A DNA stretch of 5,773 bases from Bacteroidota bacterium (lineage in GTDB: Bacteria; Bacteroidota; Ignavibacteria; Ignavibacteriales; Ignavibacteriaceae): positions 1 to 5,773 of the forward strand of contig JAJYSI010000240.1 in NCBI GenBank assembly GCA_021793635.1. Direction: 5' to 3'. Below, one piece after another: positions 1-4,863 of the stretch. The position numbers were made by a program, and so were the translations under genes. Below the pieces are notes generated by a model, which was not told the origin of the DNA, ran no database searches, and saw only the letters and a list, made by a program, of their open reading frames with translations. How positions within the stretch are numbered: position 1 is the first letter of the stretch; every line of letters begins with the position of its first letter.

Positions 1-1
1 C

Positions 2-115
2 AAACCCACTTATGGGCGCGTGTCGCGTTACGGCATGATCGCCTTTGCATCAAGCCTCGATCAGGCGGGTGTGATCACCTGCACCGCCGAGGATGCAGCG
101 ATGCTCATGAATCAC
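2..115 (+). CDS. gatA: Internal fragment of GatA, Asp/Glu-tRNA amidotransferase subunit A (both ends missing)
   Basis: Reading from base 2, the frame gives [18 protein letters not shown] followed by [20 protein letters not shown]. This is the conserved stretch just after the amidase-signature serines of GatA, the subunit that releases ammonia from glutamine to convert Glu-tRNA(Gln) or Asp-tRNA(Asn). The catalytic Ser and Lys would lie upstream of the window. GatA is normally about 480-490 aa; only about 38 residues are present. The match ends abruptly near base 115, where a GatA would be expected to continue as 'MAG'. Instead the frame runs 15 codons through antisense of the BON gene to a stop at 158-160. 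I counted 65 G+C in the first 110 bases (59%) against 37 in bases 121-240 (31%), so the piece does not match its surroundings. The wording resembles proteobacterial GatA. It is very probably a foreign or misjoined fragment, not a gene of this genome. Confidence 0.85.
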
Positions 116-724
116 AGAAAAGCTTATATCTTTTCTCTGCAAAGGAAATTTATATTTTAAAACATCTCCCAAAAGTATTTTCATGTTGCGGTTACTTTCG
201 GCAGCTTTTGGAGATAATACTTTAATTTGATCAACAACACCTAAGGCACCTTTTTGCCAGGTTGCCAAAGTCTCTGCTAAGAGTTTTTCACGCGGATAAC
301 TCACCTTTCCATTTAATTCAATTACGCCATTACTAACTGCAATCTTTATTCTGTTTGGTTCTAGGATCGACTTATCGACCCTCAAATCCTCCAGCAAATT
401 TGCTTTGATTATATCGTCCGGTGTTGGTCGAGTATTAATTGCTATGAGGTCCCTAATCCCTTTAACACCTTTTGTCTTTTCAGCTATTTCAAAAATTCTA
501 TATTTATAATAAAGCCTGTTAACGGTGCCTTTAATTGTTACAATGCCGTTATTTGATGAAGTGACTGAAAAATGATTGTTAAAATATTTAGATAAAGCAT
601 TATCTACCCTTCTGGAAAGATTGGCGGAATTACTCGATGCATATAGAGCTGAATTAATACCGATTATAATTAATAAAGTGGTAGTAAACAGCGCTAAGCC
701 CATAATATTTTTGAAGTAGTTCAT
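50..724 (-). CDS. Secreted BON-domain protein, 3' end lost at a chimeric junction
   Basis: The open frame encodes 224 residues, but only residues 1 to ~204 (bases ~113-724) look genuine; the last 20 residues are antisense of the gatA piece. Residues 1-29 form a signal peptide or N-terminal anchor (basic start, hydrophobic 8-27, ending SALYAS). BON domains follow at ~36-97 (core '[11 protein letters not shown]') and ~105-170 (core '[11 protein letters not shown]'). A third starts at ~178 and stops at 'DISFSV', just where its own 'xNGxVxLxG' strand should follow. BON domains, as in OsmY, bind phospholipid or envelope surfaces and are usually linked to periplasmic or osmotic-stress functions, so an envelope role is likely but the exact job is unknown. 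The ATG at 724 is well supported: AGGAGG lies at 730-735 with 5 nt spacing. The natural protein is probably longer by at least the rest of domain three. No upstream partner gene is visible; the next gene has its own terminator. Confidence 0.8.
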   Translation of the reverse strand: MNYFKNIMGLALFTTTLLIIIGINSALYASSNSANLSRRVDNALSKYFNNHFSVTSSNNGIVTIKGTVNRLYYKYRIFEIAEKTKGVKGIRDLIAINTRPTPDDIIKANLLEDLRVDKSILEPNRIKIAVSNGVIELNGKVSYPREKLLAETLATWQKGALGVVDQIKVLSPKAAESNRNMKILLGDVLKYKFPLQRKDISFSVIHEHRCILGGAGDHTRLIEA

Positions 725-729
725 TACAT

Positions 730-735
730 CCTCCT
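730..735 (-). promoter_or_regulatory. Shine-Dalgarno site of the BON-domain gene
   Basis: A perfect AGGAGG on the minus strand lies 5 nt before the ATG at 724 and fixes that start. The rest of the 725-872 gap is AT-rich and must hold this gene's promoter, but I could not pick a convincing -10/-35 or TAnnTTTG element in it. Confidence 0.8.
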
Positions 736-872
736 AAAAATAATTTTCATTTCGTTTGTATAGACGGATGAAATACGTCCAGGTTTTTCAAGAATGTTTT
801 TAATCATATACCGCCGAATTGCACTAACATGACTGTTTTATATTATTGGATAATGTTGTCTAAAATGACAAT

Positions 873-915
873 AAAAAAATCGCTGCCCTGCCCGTTTAAG
901 CAGACAGAACAGCGA
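873..915 (-). terminator. Strong strand-specific intrinsic terminator of the DUF4382 gene
   Basis: On the minus strand, bases 915-880 form a 15-bp stem with a 6-nt CTTAAA loop. Eleven pairs are Watson-Crick and four are G·U. Seven T follow directly (879-873). The four G·U pairs become A·C mismatches in the plus-strand transcript, so it should act only on the minus strand. It starts 29 nt after the DUF4382 stop codon, as expected for a single-gene transcript, and insulates the downstream BON gene. Confidence 0.88.
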
Positions 916-944
916 CTCGCTAACCGTAGAGAGAGAAAGTAGGT

Positions 945-1736
945 TTATTTTGGGGAGAGAGTAATAGTTCCTGCATCAGTATTCTGACCGCTTGCAACAA
1001 CTACGTTCTGCATAGTTGTGCTCTTGTACAGCGTTGTATCTGATGCTTGAATATTCAAAGTATAAGAGCCCGAAGGTAAAGCCATCAATTCAAAGTAGCC
1101 GCTAGATGCATCTGCGTATGCAGTTACAGTATCGCTGTTTGAAACTGTCCAAACTACTGCATTTGAGGTAATTGGTAAAACTGTTCCGGAAATAGTACCG
1201 GAAGTTTGAGTTGCCGTGCATCTAATAACAGGCTGCAGAATATATTTGCTGCCGGCTTGAATAATTGATTTAGCAGCATTGAAATCAAGTGTTAGCGCAT
1301 AAGTAGCATTAGCTTGAATATCAAAATCGGCATTAAGCTTAACACCCGTTTGGAAGCCGCTGGGAACTGTAAGACTGTAACTAACTCCATTAATAACCAC
1401 GCTGCTTCCCGCACCGAGTATTAATCTTATTTGGGTATATTGTCCGGCAGGTAACATTGTATCGCCAAGTACAGTGGAGATTCCGTTTCTTAATGAAAGC
1501 AGATCATAAATATGCGGGGTACTGTTTAAAACATACCAGCCTCCGTTGGAATCGCTGGTTGCCGAGTGTACATCAACCTCAGTTACATTTATAAGTACAG
1601 CATCAAAGCTTGCAGGAGAATCTACCATGTACATTTTCATTTCTCCGCTTCCGGATGGTGAAACAGGATTATCCTTGCTGCACCCATAAAATAAGAGTAT
1701 AAAAACTACTGGTAGTCCAAGAAATAAATTTTTCAC
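945..1736 (-). CDS. DUF4382 domain-containing lipoprotein
   Basis: This is a predicted exported lipoprotein of 263 aa counted from a GTG start. Residues 1-18 are a signal peptide (VKN, then hydrophobic LFLGLPVVFILLFYG) and Cys19 follows a lipobox-like FYG, so lipid anchoring to the envelope is expected. A short Ser/Pro/Asn linker (20-31) leads into a DUF4382 domain at about 33-175. Its typical traits are the opening 'MKMYMVDSPASFDAVLINV', the aromatic 'WYVL', and 'LPAGQYTQIRL' at about 95-105. The tail (about 179-263) is beta-rich, with 'SGTISGTV' and 'LPSGSYTL', and resembles a carboxypeptidase-regulatory-like/CNA-B fold. DUF4382 proteins have no established function; a surface or carbohydrate-associated role is only a guess. 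The frame is open up to an ATG at 1805, but GGAGGG at 1741-1746 sits 4 nt before the GTG at 1736 and the signal peptide begins there, so I chose GTG. It is monocistronic, with its own terminator at 873-915. Confidence 0.85.
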   Translation of the reverse strand: MKNLFLGLPVVFILLFYGCSKDNPVSPSGSGEMKMYMVDSPASFDAVLINVTEVDVHSATSDSNGGWYVLNSTPHIYDLLSLRNGISTVLGDTMLPAGQYTQIRLILGAGSSVVINGVSYSLTVPSGFQTGVKLNADFDIQANATYALTLDFNAAKSIIQAGSKYILQPVIRCTATQTSGTISGTVLPITSNAVVWTVSNSDTVTAYADASSGYFELMALPSGSYTLNIQASDTTLYKSTTMQNVVVASGQNTDAGTITLSPK

Positions 1737-1740
1737 TTTG

Positions 1741-1746
1741 CCCTCC
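1741..1746 (-). promoter_or_regulatory. Shine-Dalgarno site that sets a GTG start for the DUF4382 gene
   Basis: GGAGGG on the minus strand lies 4 nt before the GTG at 1736-1734. It argues against the far-upstream ATG at 1805, which would put 23 extra residues, several of them charged, in front of a good signal peptide. Confidence 0.75.
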
Positions 1747-1785
1747 AAAATTAAAATTGTTTTTTGAACTTTCGGTTTTATAAAA

Positions 1786-1800
1786 ACAATTTCGGTGCCA
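1786..1800 (-). promoter_or_regulatory. Possible sigma-54-like promoter of the DUF4382 gene
   Basis: The minus strand reads TGGCAC, five bases, then TTGT. The sigma-54 consensus is TGGCAC-N5-TTGC, so the -24 part is perfect and the -12 part misses one key C. It lies about 50 bases before the GTG start, a reasonable 5' leader. A single 15-base match could be chance, and the missing -12 C is normally important. Confidence 0.25.
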
Positions 1801-1842
1801 CTCAAATCATAAAGAATAAAGCAAAAAATATTATTAAAAGAG

Positions 1843-1855
1843 CGAAATTATTTCG
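1843..1855. promoter_or_regulatory. 13-bp palindrome CGAAATTATTTCG, candidate operator
   Basis: Six-base arms CGAAAT and ATTTCG flank one central T, giving a perfect inverted repeat in the divergent gap between the DUF4382 and purU genes. Its right half is part of a TTTCGGT repeat that also occurs at 1770-1776 and 1790-1796. The shape suits a dimeric repressor site; no regulator gene is adjacent, so the binding factor is unknown. Confidence 0.3.
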
Positions 1856-1907
1856 GTGTGAGGAATTTTCTTCACTCTTGTTATGCCGAATAAGAAATTT
1901 TTGCCGG

Positions 1908-1940
1908 TTGATTTTATCGAACGGATATTAATTATTTTTG
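1908..1940 (+). promoter_or_regulatory. Candidate Bacteroidota-type promoter for purU
   Basis: TATTTTTG at 1933-1940 matches the TAnnTTTG -7 element of Bacteroidota promoters. A TTG at 1908-1910 lies 22 nt upstream, within the usual range for the -33 element. Transcription would begin about 30 nt before the ATG at 1978. The region is AT-rich, so the match is suggestive only. Confidence 0.35.
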
Positions 1941-1977
1941 TAAAGGTAAGTGTAGAAATTATGAGAGGTATATCTTG

Positions 1978-2859
1978 ATGAAAAATGCAAATGGAAATTT
2001 AAAGATGCGCTCGGCAATTTTGTTAATTCATTGCCCGGACCGGACAGGGCTGGTTGCTAACGTTACAGATTTTATCGGCAGGAACAACGGCAACATACTT
2101 TATCTTGAACAGTATGTTGACATGGAAAAGAAAGTTTTTTTCATGCGCGTAGAATGGGACTTAACTGGTTTTCTTATTCCGGATGAAAAAATCAGTGAAG
2201 AGTTTGATTCTTCAATAGGAAATAAATTTAAAATGAAGAGCGAGCTTCACTTCTCAGATGAAGTTTTACGGATGGCTGTATTTGTTTCCGAGATGCCGCA
2301 TTGTCTTTATGATATTCTTTCAAGATGCCAGTCCGGTGAGTGGAATGTTGAAGTGCCGGTTATTATAAGCAACCATGAAACTCTTAAGCCAATAGCTGAA
2401 AAGTTTGAAGTAAATTTTAAACTCTTTCCGGTAAACAAATCAAACAGACTTGAGCAAGAAAAGCTTGAGCTTAAACTTTTAAAAGAACTAAAGATTGATT
2501 TTGTTGTACTGGCAAGATACATGCAAATTCTAAGTGAAGATTTTGTGTTTGAATTTCCCAATAAAATTATTAATATCCACCATTCATTCTTACCCGCATT
2601 TCCGGGCGCTAAGCCTTATCATTCGGCATATGAAAGGGGAGTAAAAGTAATCGGCTCAACAAGCCATTATGTTACTGCCGATTTGGATGCAGGTCCGATA
2701 ATCGAGCAGGATGTTGTAAGAGCAAGCCATGCAGATTCTATTTCGGATTTGATTAGGAAAGGGAAGGATTTGGAAAAGGTAGTTCTTTCGCGGGCAGTGT
2801 GGAATTATATCCAAAGAAAAATTCTTGTGTATGATAACAGGACGGTAATTTTTAGTTGA
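1978..2859 (+). CDS. purU: Formyltetrahydrofolate deformylase PurU
   Basis: PurU hydrolyses 10-formyltetrahydrofolate to formate and tetrahydrofolate in the cytoplasm, balancing the one-carbon pool and supplying formate for PurT-type purine synthesis. The protein has 293 aa, close to the usual 280-290. An ACT-like regulatory domain fills about 12-90, with the family opening 'AILLIHCPDRTGLVA' and the 'VFFMRVEW' strand. The formyltransferase-fold catalytic domain covers about 95-285. It shows 'ARYMQILS' (179-186), 'NIHHSFLPAFPGA' with the expected catalytic Asn199 and His201, and 'ADLDAGPII' with catalytic Asp237. All key residues are present, so the enzyme should be active. ATG 1978 is preferred over the TTG one codon upstream because GAGAGG at 1963-1968 gives 9-nt spacing; an ATG at 2005 is also possible. 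The gene appears to stand alone, so no purine operon is visible here. The main alternative is PurN, but PurN lacks the ACT domain. Confidence 0.95.
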   Translation: MKNANGNLKMRSAILLIHCPDRTGLVANVTDFIGRNNGNILYLEQYVDMEKKVFFMRVEWDLTGFLIPDEKISEEFDSSIGNKFKMKSELHFSDEVLRMAVFVSEMPHCLYDILSRCQSGEWNVEVPVIISNHETLKPIAEKFEVNFKLFPVNKSNRLEQEKLELKLLKELKIDFVVLARYMQILSEDFVFEFPNKIINIHHSFLPAFPGAKPYHSAYERGVKVIGSTSHYVTADLDAGPIIEQDVVRASHADSISDLIRKGKDLEKVVLSRAVWNYIQRKILVYDNRTVIFS

Positions 2860-2909
2860 TTGATTAGTATGATTACTTATTGTTATCATCTAGGCGCATA
2901 AGTAGATTT

Positions 2910-2936
2910 TTGTCACCAATCTTATTAACTTATAAA
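2910..2936 (+). promoter_or_regulatory. Weak candidate promoter of the toxin-antitoxin pair
   Basis: TTGTCA (2910-2915) and TATAAA (2931-2936) each match 5 of 6 sigma-70 consensus bases, but the 15-nt spacer is shorter than the usual 16-18. It lies 18 nt before the antitoxin ATG, in a 95-base gap after purU. Confidence 0.25.
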
Positions 2937-2954
2937 TAATAAAAGAGATTAAAA

Positions 2955-3182
2955 ATGAAAAAGTTAACGTTAGAAGTTCCTGATTCTCTTGATATAGATA
3001 ATAAGGAAGCTGCTATGTTGATTGCGGCAAAATTATATGAGCAGGGTAGACTTTCATTAGGTCAAGCTGCAGAAGTTGCCGGATTAAATAAAAGAACTTT
3101 TGCTGAACTTTTAGGTAGATACGGAGTATCCTTATTCAATTATTCTCCCAAGGAACTGTCAAGAGATGTAAAGAATGCCTAA
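2955..3182 (+). CDS. UPF0175 family protein, probable antitoxin
   Basis: This 75-residue protein matches the UPF0175 family in length and layout. It opens with a short beta strand 'KKLTLEVPDSL' (2-12), then 'AAMLIAAKLYEQGRLSLGQAAEVAG' (19-43). Next comes an 'LNKRTFAELLGRYGV' helix (44-58) that completes a helix-turn-helix-like unit, and it ends with the typical 'NYSPKEL'. UPF0175 proteins are commonly found directly before DUF3368 PIN-like proteins and are treated as their antitoxins. By analogy with VapB, this one would bind and neutralise the toxin and may repress the shared promoter through its HTH-like part. The stop codon overlaps the toxin start by 8 nt, a typical sign of translational coupling that keeps antitoxin made first. 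The start is the only nearby ATG, with a weak purine-rich AAAGAGA upstream. Family call is firm; antitoxin activity is inferred from context. Confidence 0.85.
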   Translation: MKKLTLEVPDSLDIDNKEAAMLIAAKLYEQGRLSLGQAAEVAGLNKRTFAELLGRYGVSLFNYSPKELSRDVKNA

Positions 3183-3630
3183 AACGATTATATCCGATAC
3201 AAGTTGTCTGATAGCTTTGACTAATATTGGAAGTCTTAACATACTTCATGATGTTTACGGAAAAGTTATTATAACATCGGAAATTGTGAAGGAATTTGGA
3301 GTTACTTTGCCAAGGTGGTTTGAAATTGAAAATCCCAAAGACCTATCTAGATTAAGTTTCCTTGAAAATCAACTTGATAAAGGCGAAGCTAGTGCTATAG
3401 CATTGGCTTTAGAAATTCCCGATAGCTTGATTATTGTTGACGATGAAAAGGCAAGGAGGGTTGCTGAATTGCTGAAAATAGAAATTACCGGAACATTGGG
3501 AGTAATAATTAAAGCTAAAAATTACGGAATAATTAATTCAATAAAACCATTCTTAATGAAATTGAAAAATGTTGGATTTAGAATTTCAACTGACTTGGAG
3601 AAAGAAGCATTAAGTTTAACGGGGGAATAA
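3175..3630 (+). CDS. DUF3368 PIN-like protein, probable ribonuclease toxin
   Basis: This 151-aa protein has the PIN-like fold of DUF3368, related to VapC toxins, which are Mg-dependent RNases cutting tRNA, rRNA or mRNA. Acidic residues expected in the active site are visible: Asp8 in 'IISDTSCLIAL', Glu36 and Glu40 in 'TSEIVKEF', Glu71 in 'LDKGEASAIALA', and Asp89/Asp90 in 'IIVDDEKAR'. The 'TGTLGVI' turn at 105-111 is the family's C-terminal hallmark. No key residue is missing, so the toxin looks intact. It overlaps the UPF0175 gene by 8 nt (ATG at 3175 inside the antitoxin's end) and has no strong Shine-Dalgarno site of its own, suggesting coupled translation. The pair sits alone between purU and the copper genes, as mobile toxin-antitoxin cassettes often do; base composition does not differ obviously from the neighbours. 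The RNA target cannot be told from the sequence. Confidence 0.85.
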   Translation: MPKTIISDTSCLIALTNIGSLNILHDVYGKVIITSEIVKEFGVTLPRWFEIENPKDLSRLSFLENQLDKGEASAIALALEIPDSLIIVDDEKARRVAELLKIEITGTLGVIIKAKNYGIINSIKPFLMKLKNVGFRISTDLEKEALSLTGE

Positions 3631-3672
3631 ATCTTTCTTAGAAAATTTGTCCATAGGATTCAATTGAAATAA

Positions 3673-4077
3673 TTATTGTTCTGCTTTCACAAGGGTGGAA
3701 ATTTTTATTCTTCCCGCTTTCTTAAAATAAAATATAAAATCTATTTTCTGCCCGACATTTAAATCTCGCTTTAATTTTATCAGCATTACATGATAACCGC
3801 CCGGTTTGAATTCAACAGATTTATTTGCCGGAATTGCAACCGAATTAACTCTTTTCATTTCAGCCATTCCGTTCTTCTCAATAGTTTCATGCATCTGAAC
3901 AAGCAATGCCGCTGATGATGATACTTTGTAAAGAATATCCGGTTTGCTGTTGTTGTTTGCAATTTTAAAATACAAAGCGCTGTTCATGCCTTTGCCTGCC
4001 GGGCGAACCCATGCATTTTCAACCTTGATTTTAGGGCTTTGAGCAAATAGGGTAAGCAGGGAAAGTAAAATTATCAT
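3673..4077 (-). CDS. PCu(A)C periplasmic copper chaperone
   Basis: PCu(A)C proteins (PF04314, formerly DUF461) bind Cu(I) in the periplasm and deliver it, together with SCO1, to the CuA or CuB site of cytochrome oxidase. The protein has 134 aa. Residues 1-13 are a short hydrophobic signal-like segment (MIILLSLLTLFAQ), followed by 'KVENAWVRPAGKGMNSALYFKI', the family's opening. The copper site is complete: His63, Met74, His96 and Met98 fit H-x10-M-x21-H-x-M exactly. The ATG at 4077 follows the SCO1 stop by 1 nt, with GGAAG just upstream inside the SCO1 end, so the two are translationally coupled in one operon. The signal segment lacks the usual basic residues. The same frame is open upstream (RRWKIN) only back to a stop, without an ATG, GTG or TTG, so either the leader is atypical or a rare start such as ATT is used. 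Family and function are confident; mature N-terminus is not. Confidence 0.92.
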   Translation of the reverse strand: MIILLSLLTLFAQSPKIKVENAWVRPAGKGMNSALYFKIANNNSKPDILYKVSSSAALLVQMHETIEKNGMAEMKRVNSVAIPANKSVEFKPGGYHVMLIKLKRDLNVGQKIDFIFYFKKAGRIKISTLVKAEQ

Positions 4078-4078
4078 G

Positions 4079-4684
4079 TTAATCTTCCAGCGTCTTTATA
4101 TCCTTAATAATTTCCTGAACATTGGCTTTGCTTCCCCGGTATTCATTTCTTATTCTTCCGTCCTGGTCGATTAAATCTATTCTGTCGGTATGCGTAAAGA
4201 AGTAAACATCGCCGCCTTCGGTTTTAGTAGTATCGCCAGGGAGAGCAAGTATGTTCATGTTATTTAAGATTTTTTTTACATCAGTTTCTTTTCCCGTAAG
4301 AAAAGTAAAGTTGTTGTAATTAATATCTCTGATGTCTCCGAACTCTTTCAAAACTGATGGTACATCTCTTTTAGGATCAAAGCTCAACTCGGCAAACTGA
4401 ACGTTCTTTAAATTTTCTTTCTTTACTTCTTCTTGAAGAAGCTGCATGTTATGAGTAGTCATTGGACAAATATCCGGACAGTTTGTATAAATAAATGCTA
4501 ACAGCAGAATTTTATTTTTATATGCATCCGGGAAAACTACTTTGCTGCTGTCTTGATTCAACAAAGTAATTGAATCGATGCCAATTGGTTTATCCATGGG
4601 AAGTTTCTTACCGCAGCCGTATATTAAAATGATTGAAAGAAAGGAAATTACTAACAGGTACTTTTTAATTTTAAATCTAAACAC
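4079..4684 (-). CDS. SCO1/SenC family copper-binding lipoprotein
   Basis: SCO proteins are thioredoxin-fold factors that bind copper and reduce or metallate the CuA centre of cytochrome c oxidase. The protein has 201 aa, a normal length. Residues 1-23 are a signal peptide (FRFKIKK, then hydrophobic 9-22) ending in 'LIYGC'; Cys24 fits a lipoprotein lipobox, so it should be anchored at the membrane and face the periplasm. The thioredoxin-like domain spans about 32-198. It contains the copper-binding 'CPDIC' (Cys69, Cys73) in 'AFIYTNCPDICP', the conserved 'SFDPKRD' (101-107), and the distal copper ligand His165 in 'YFFTHTDRIDLID'. All three ligands are present. The start is GTG at 4684 with no good Shine-Dalgarno site; no ATG lies nearby. 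It is the first gene of a two-gene operon with PCu(A)C, and its 5' region is shared with the divergent DUF2231 gene. Confidence 0.93.
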   Translation of the reverse strand: MFRFKIKKYLLVISFLSIILIYGCGKKLPMDKPIGIDSITLLNQDSSKVVFPDAYKNKILLLAFIYTNCPDICPMTTHNMQLLQEEVKKENLKNVQFAELSFDPKRDVPSVLKEFGDIRDINYNNFTFLTGKETDVKKILNNMNILALPGDTTKTEGGDVYFFTHTDRIDLIDQDGRIRNEYRGSKANVQEIIKDIKTLED

Positions 4685-4700
4685 TTTACTAACAATTATT

Positions 4701-4771
4701 ATTCACAAATGACATTACAATTTTAGATAATTCTTGCCGGAATATAAACCTCTCGTAATCTGTTTGTGAAT
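4701..4771. promoter_or_regulatory. Spaced inverted repeat with repeated AATGACA in the divergent copper promoter region
   Basis: ATTCACAAA (4701-4709) is exactly inverted as TTTGTGAAT (4763-4771), with 53 nt between the arms and 62 nt between arm centres, close to six helical turns. AATGACA occurs at 4708-4714 and 4769-4775, in the same orientation. That heptamer resembles the half-site of CusR/PcoR copper boxes, as I recall them. It may be a paired operator serving SCO1, the DUF2231 gene, or both. Confidence 0.35.
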
Positions 4772-4780
4772 GACAACACC

Positions 4781-4824
4781 TTTTTAAGCAAACTTTAAGA
4801 ATCTTCTTAGAAATAATTAAGACT
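4781..4824 (+). promoter_or_regulatory. Four 11-bp-phased TTTAAG-like direct repeats, candidate response-regulator box
   Basis: TTTAAG (4783-4788), TTTAAG (4794-4799), TCTTAG (4805-4810) and ATTAAG (4816-4821) begin exactly 11 bp apart. OmpR/PhoB-family regulators bind tandem repeats with this 11-bp phase, and such a regulator is encoded downstream at 5403. The array ends about 11 bp before a TAATTTG -7-like element (4833-4839), the place where such boxes replace a -35. The AT-rich setting weakens the case. Confidence 0.45.
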
Positions 4825-4851
4825 GATCAGAATAATTTGCATAAAAAAATC

Positions 4852-4857
4852 AAGGAG
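4852..4857 (+). promoter_or_regulatory. Shine-Dalgarno site that sets the DUF2231 gene start
   Basis: AAGGAG lies 6 nt before the ATG at 4864. It rules against the in-frame TTG at 4837, which would add a charged nine-residue leader and place the Shine-Dalgarno site inside the coding region. Confidence 0.8.
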
Positions 4858-4863
4858 ATTAAA

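Noticed and set aside
120..125. HindIII site (AAGCTT) near the chimeric join as a sign of cloning
   Set aside because: It lies several bases inside BON sequence that still fits the domain, not at the join, so it does not explain the junction.
116..160. Continuation of the gatA frame to the stop at 158-160
   Set aside because: These codons are antisense of the BON gene and do not match GatA; the frame is open by chance.
1737..1805. N-terminal extension of the DUF4382 protein to ATG 1805
   Set aside because: A good Shine-Dalgarno site and signal peptide begin at the GTG at 1736, and the extension covers promoter-like DNA.
2307..2561. 84-codon minus-strand open frame
   Set aside because: It lies wholly inside purU on the opposite strand, is Ser/Phe-rich without family traits, and has no ribosome site; it is a shadow of purU.
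2656..2889. 77-codon minus-strand open frame over the purU 3' end
   Set aside because: Mostly antisense to conserved purU codons and resembles no family; a chance open frame.
2875..2910. ACTTAT/ATAAGT stem followed by T's as a purU terminator
   Set aside because: Only six AT-rich pairs around a 17-nt loop, and the T run is offset from the stem; too weak to call.
3631..3672. Bidirectional terminator between the toxin and PCu(A)C genes
   Set aside because: Only a short TTCAATTGAA palindrome and a four-pair TTTC/GAAA stem are present, with no G+C-rich stem or clear T-tract.
4837..4863. TTG start giving nine extra residues on the DUF2231 protein
   Set aside because: AAGGAG before ATG 4864 and the family's usual N-terminus favour the ATG.
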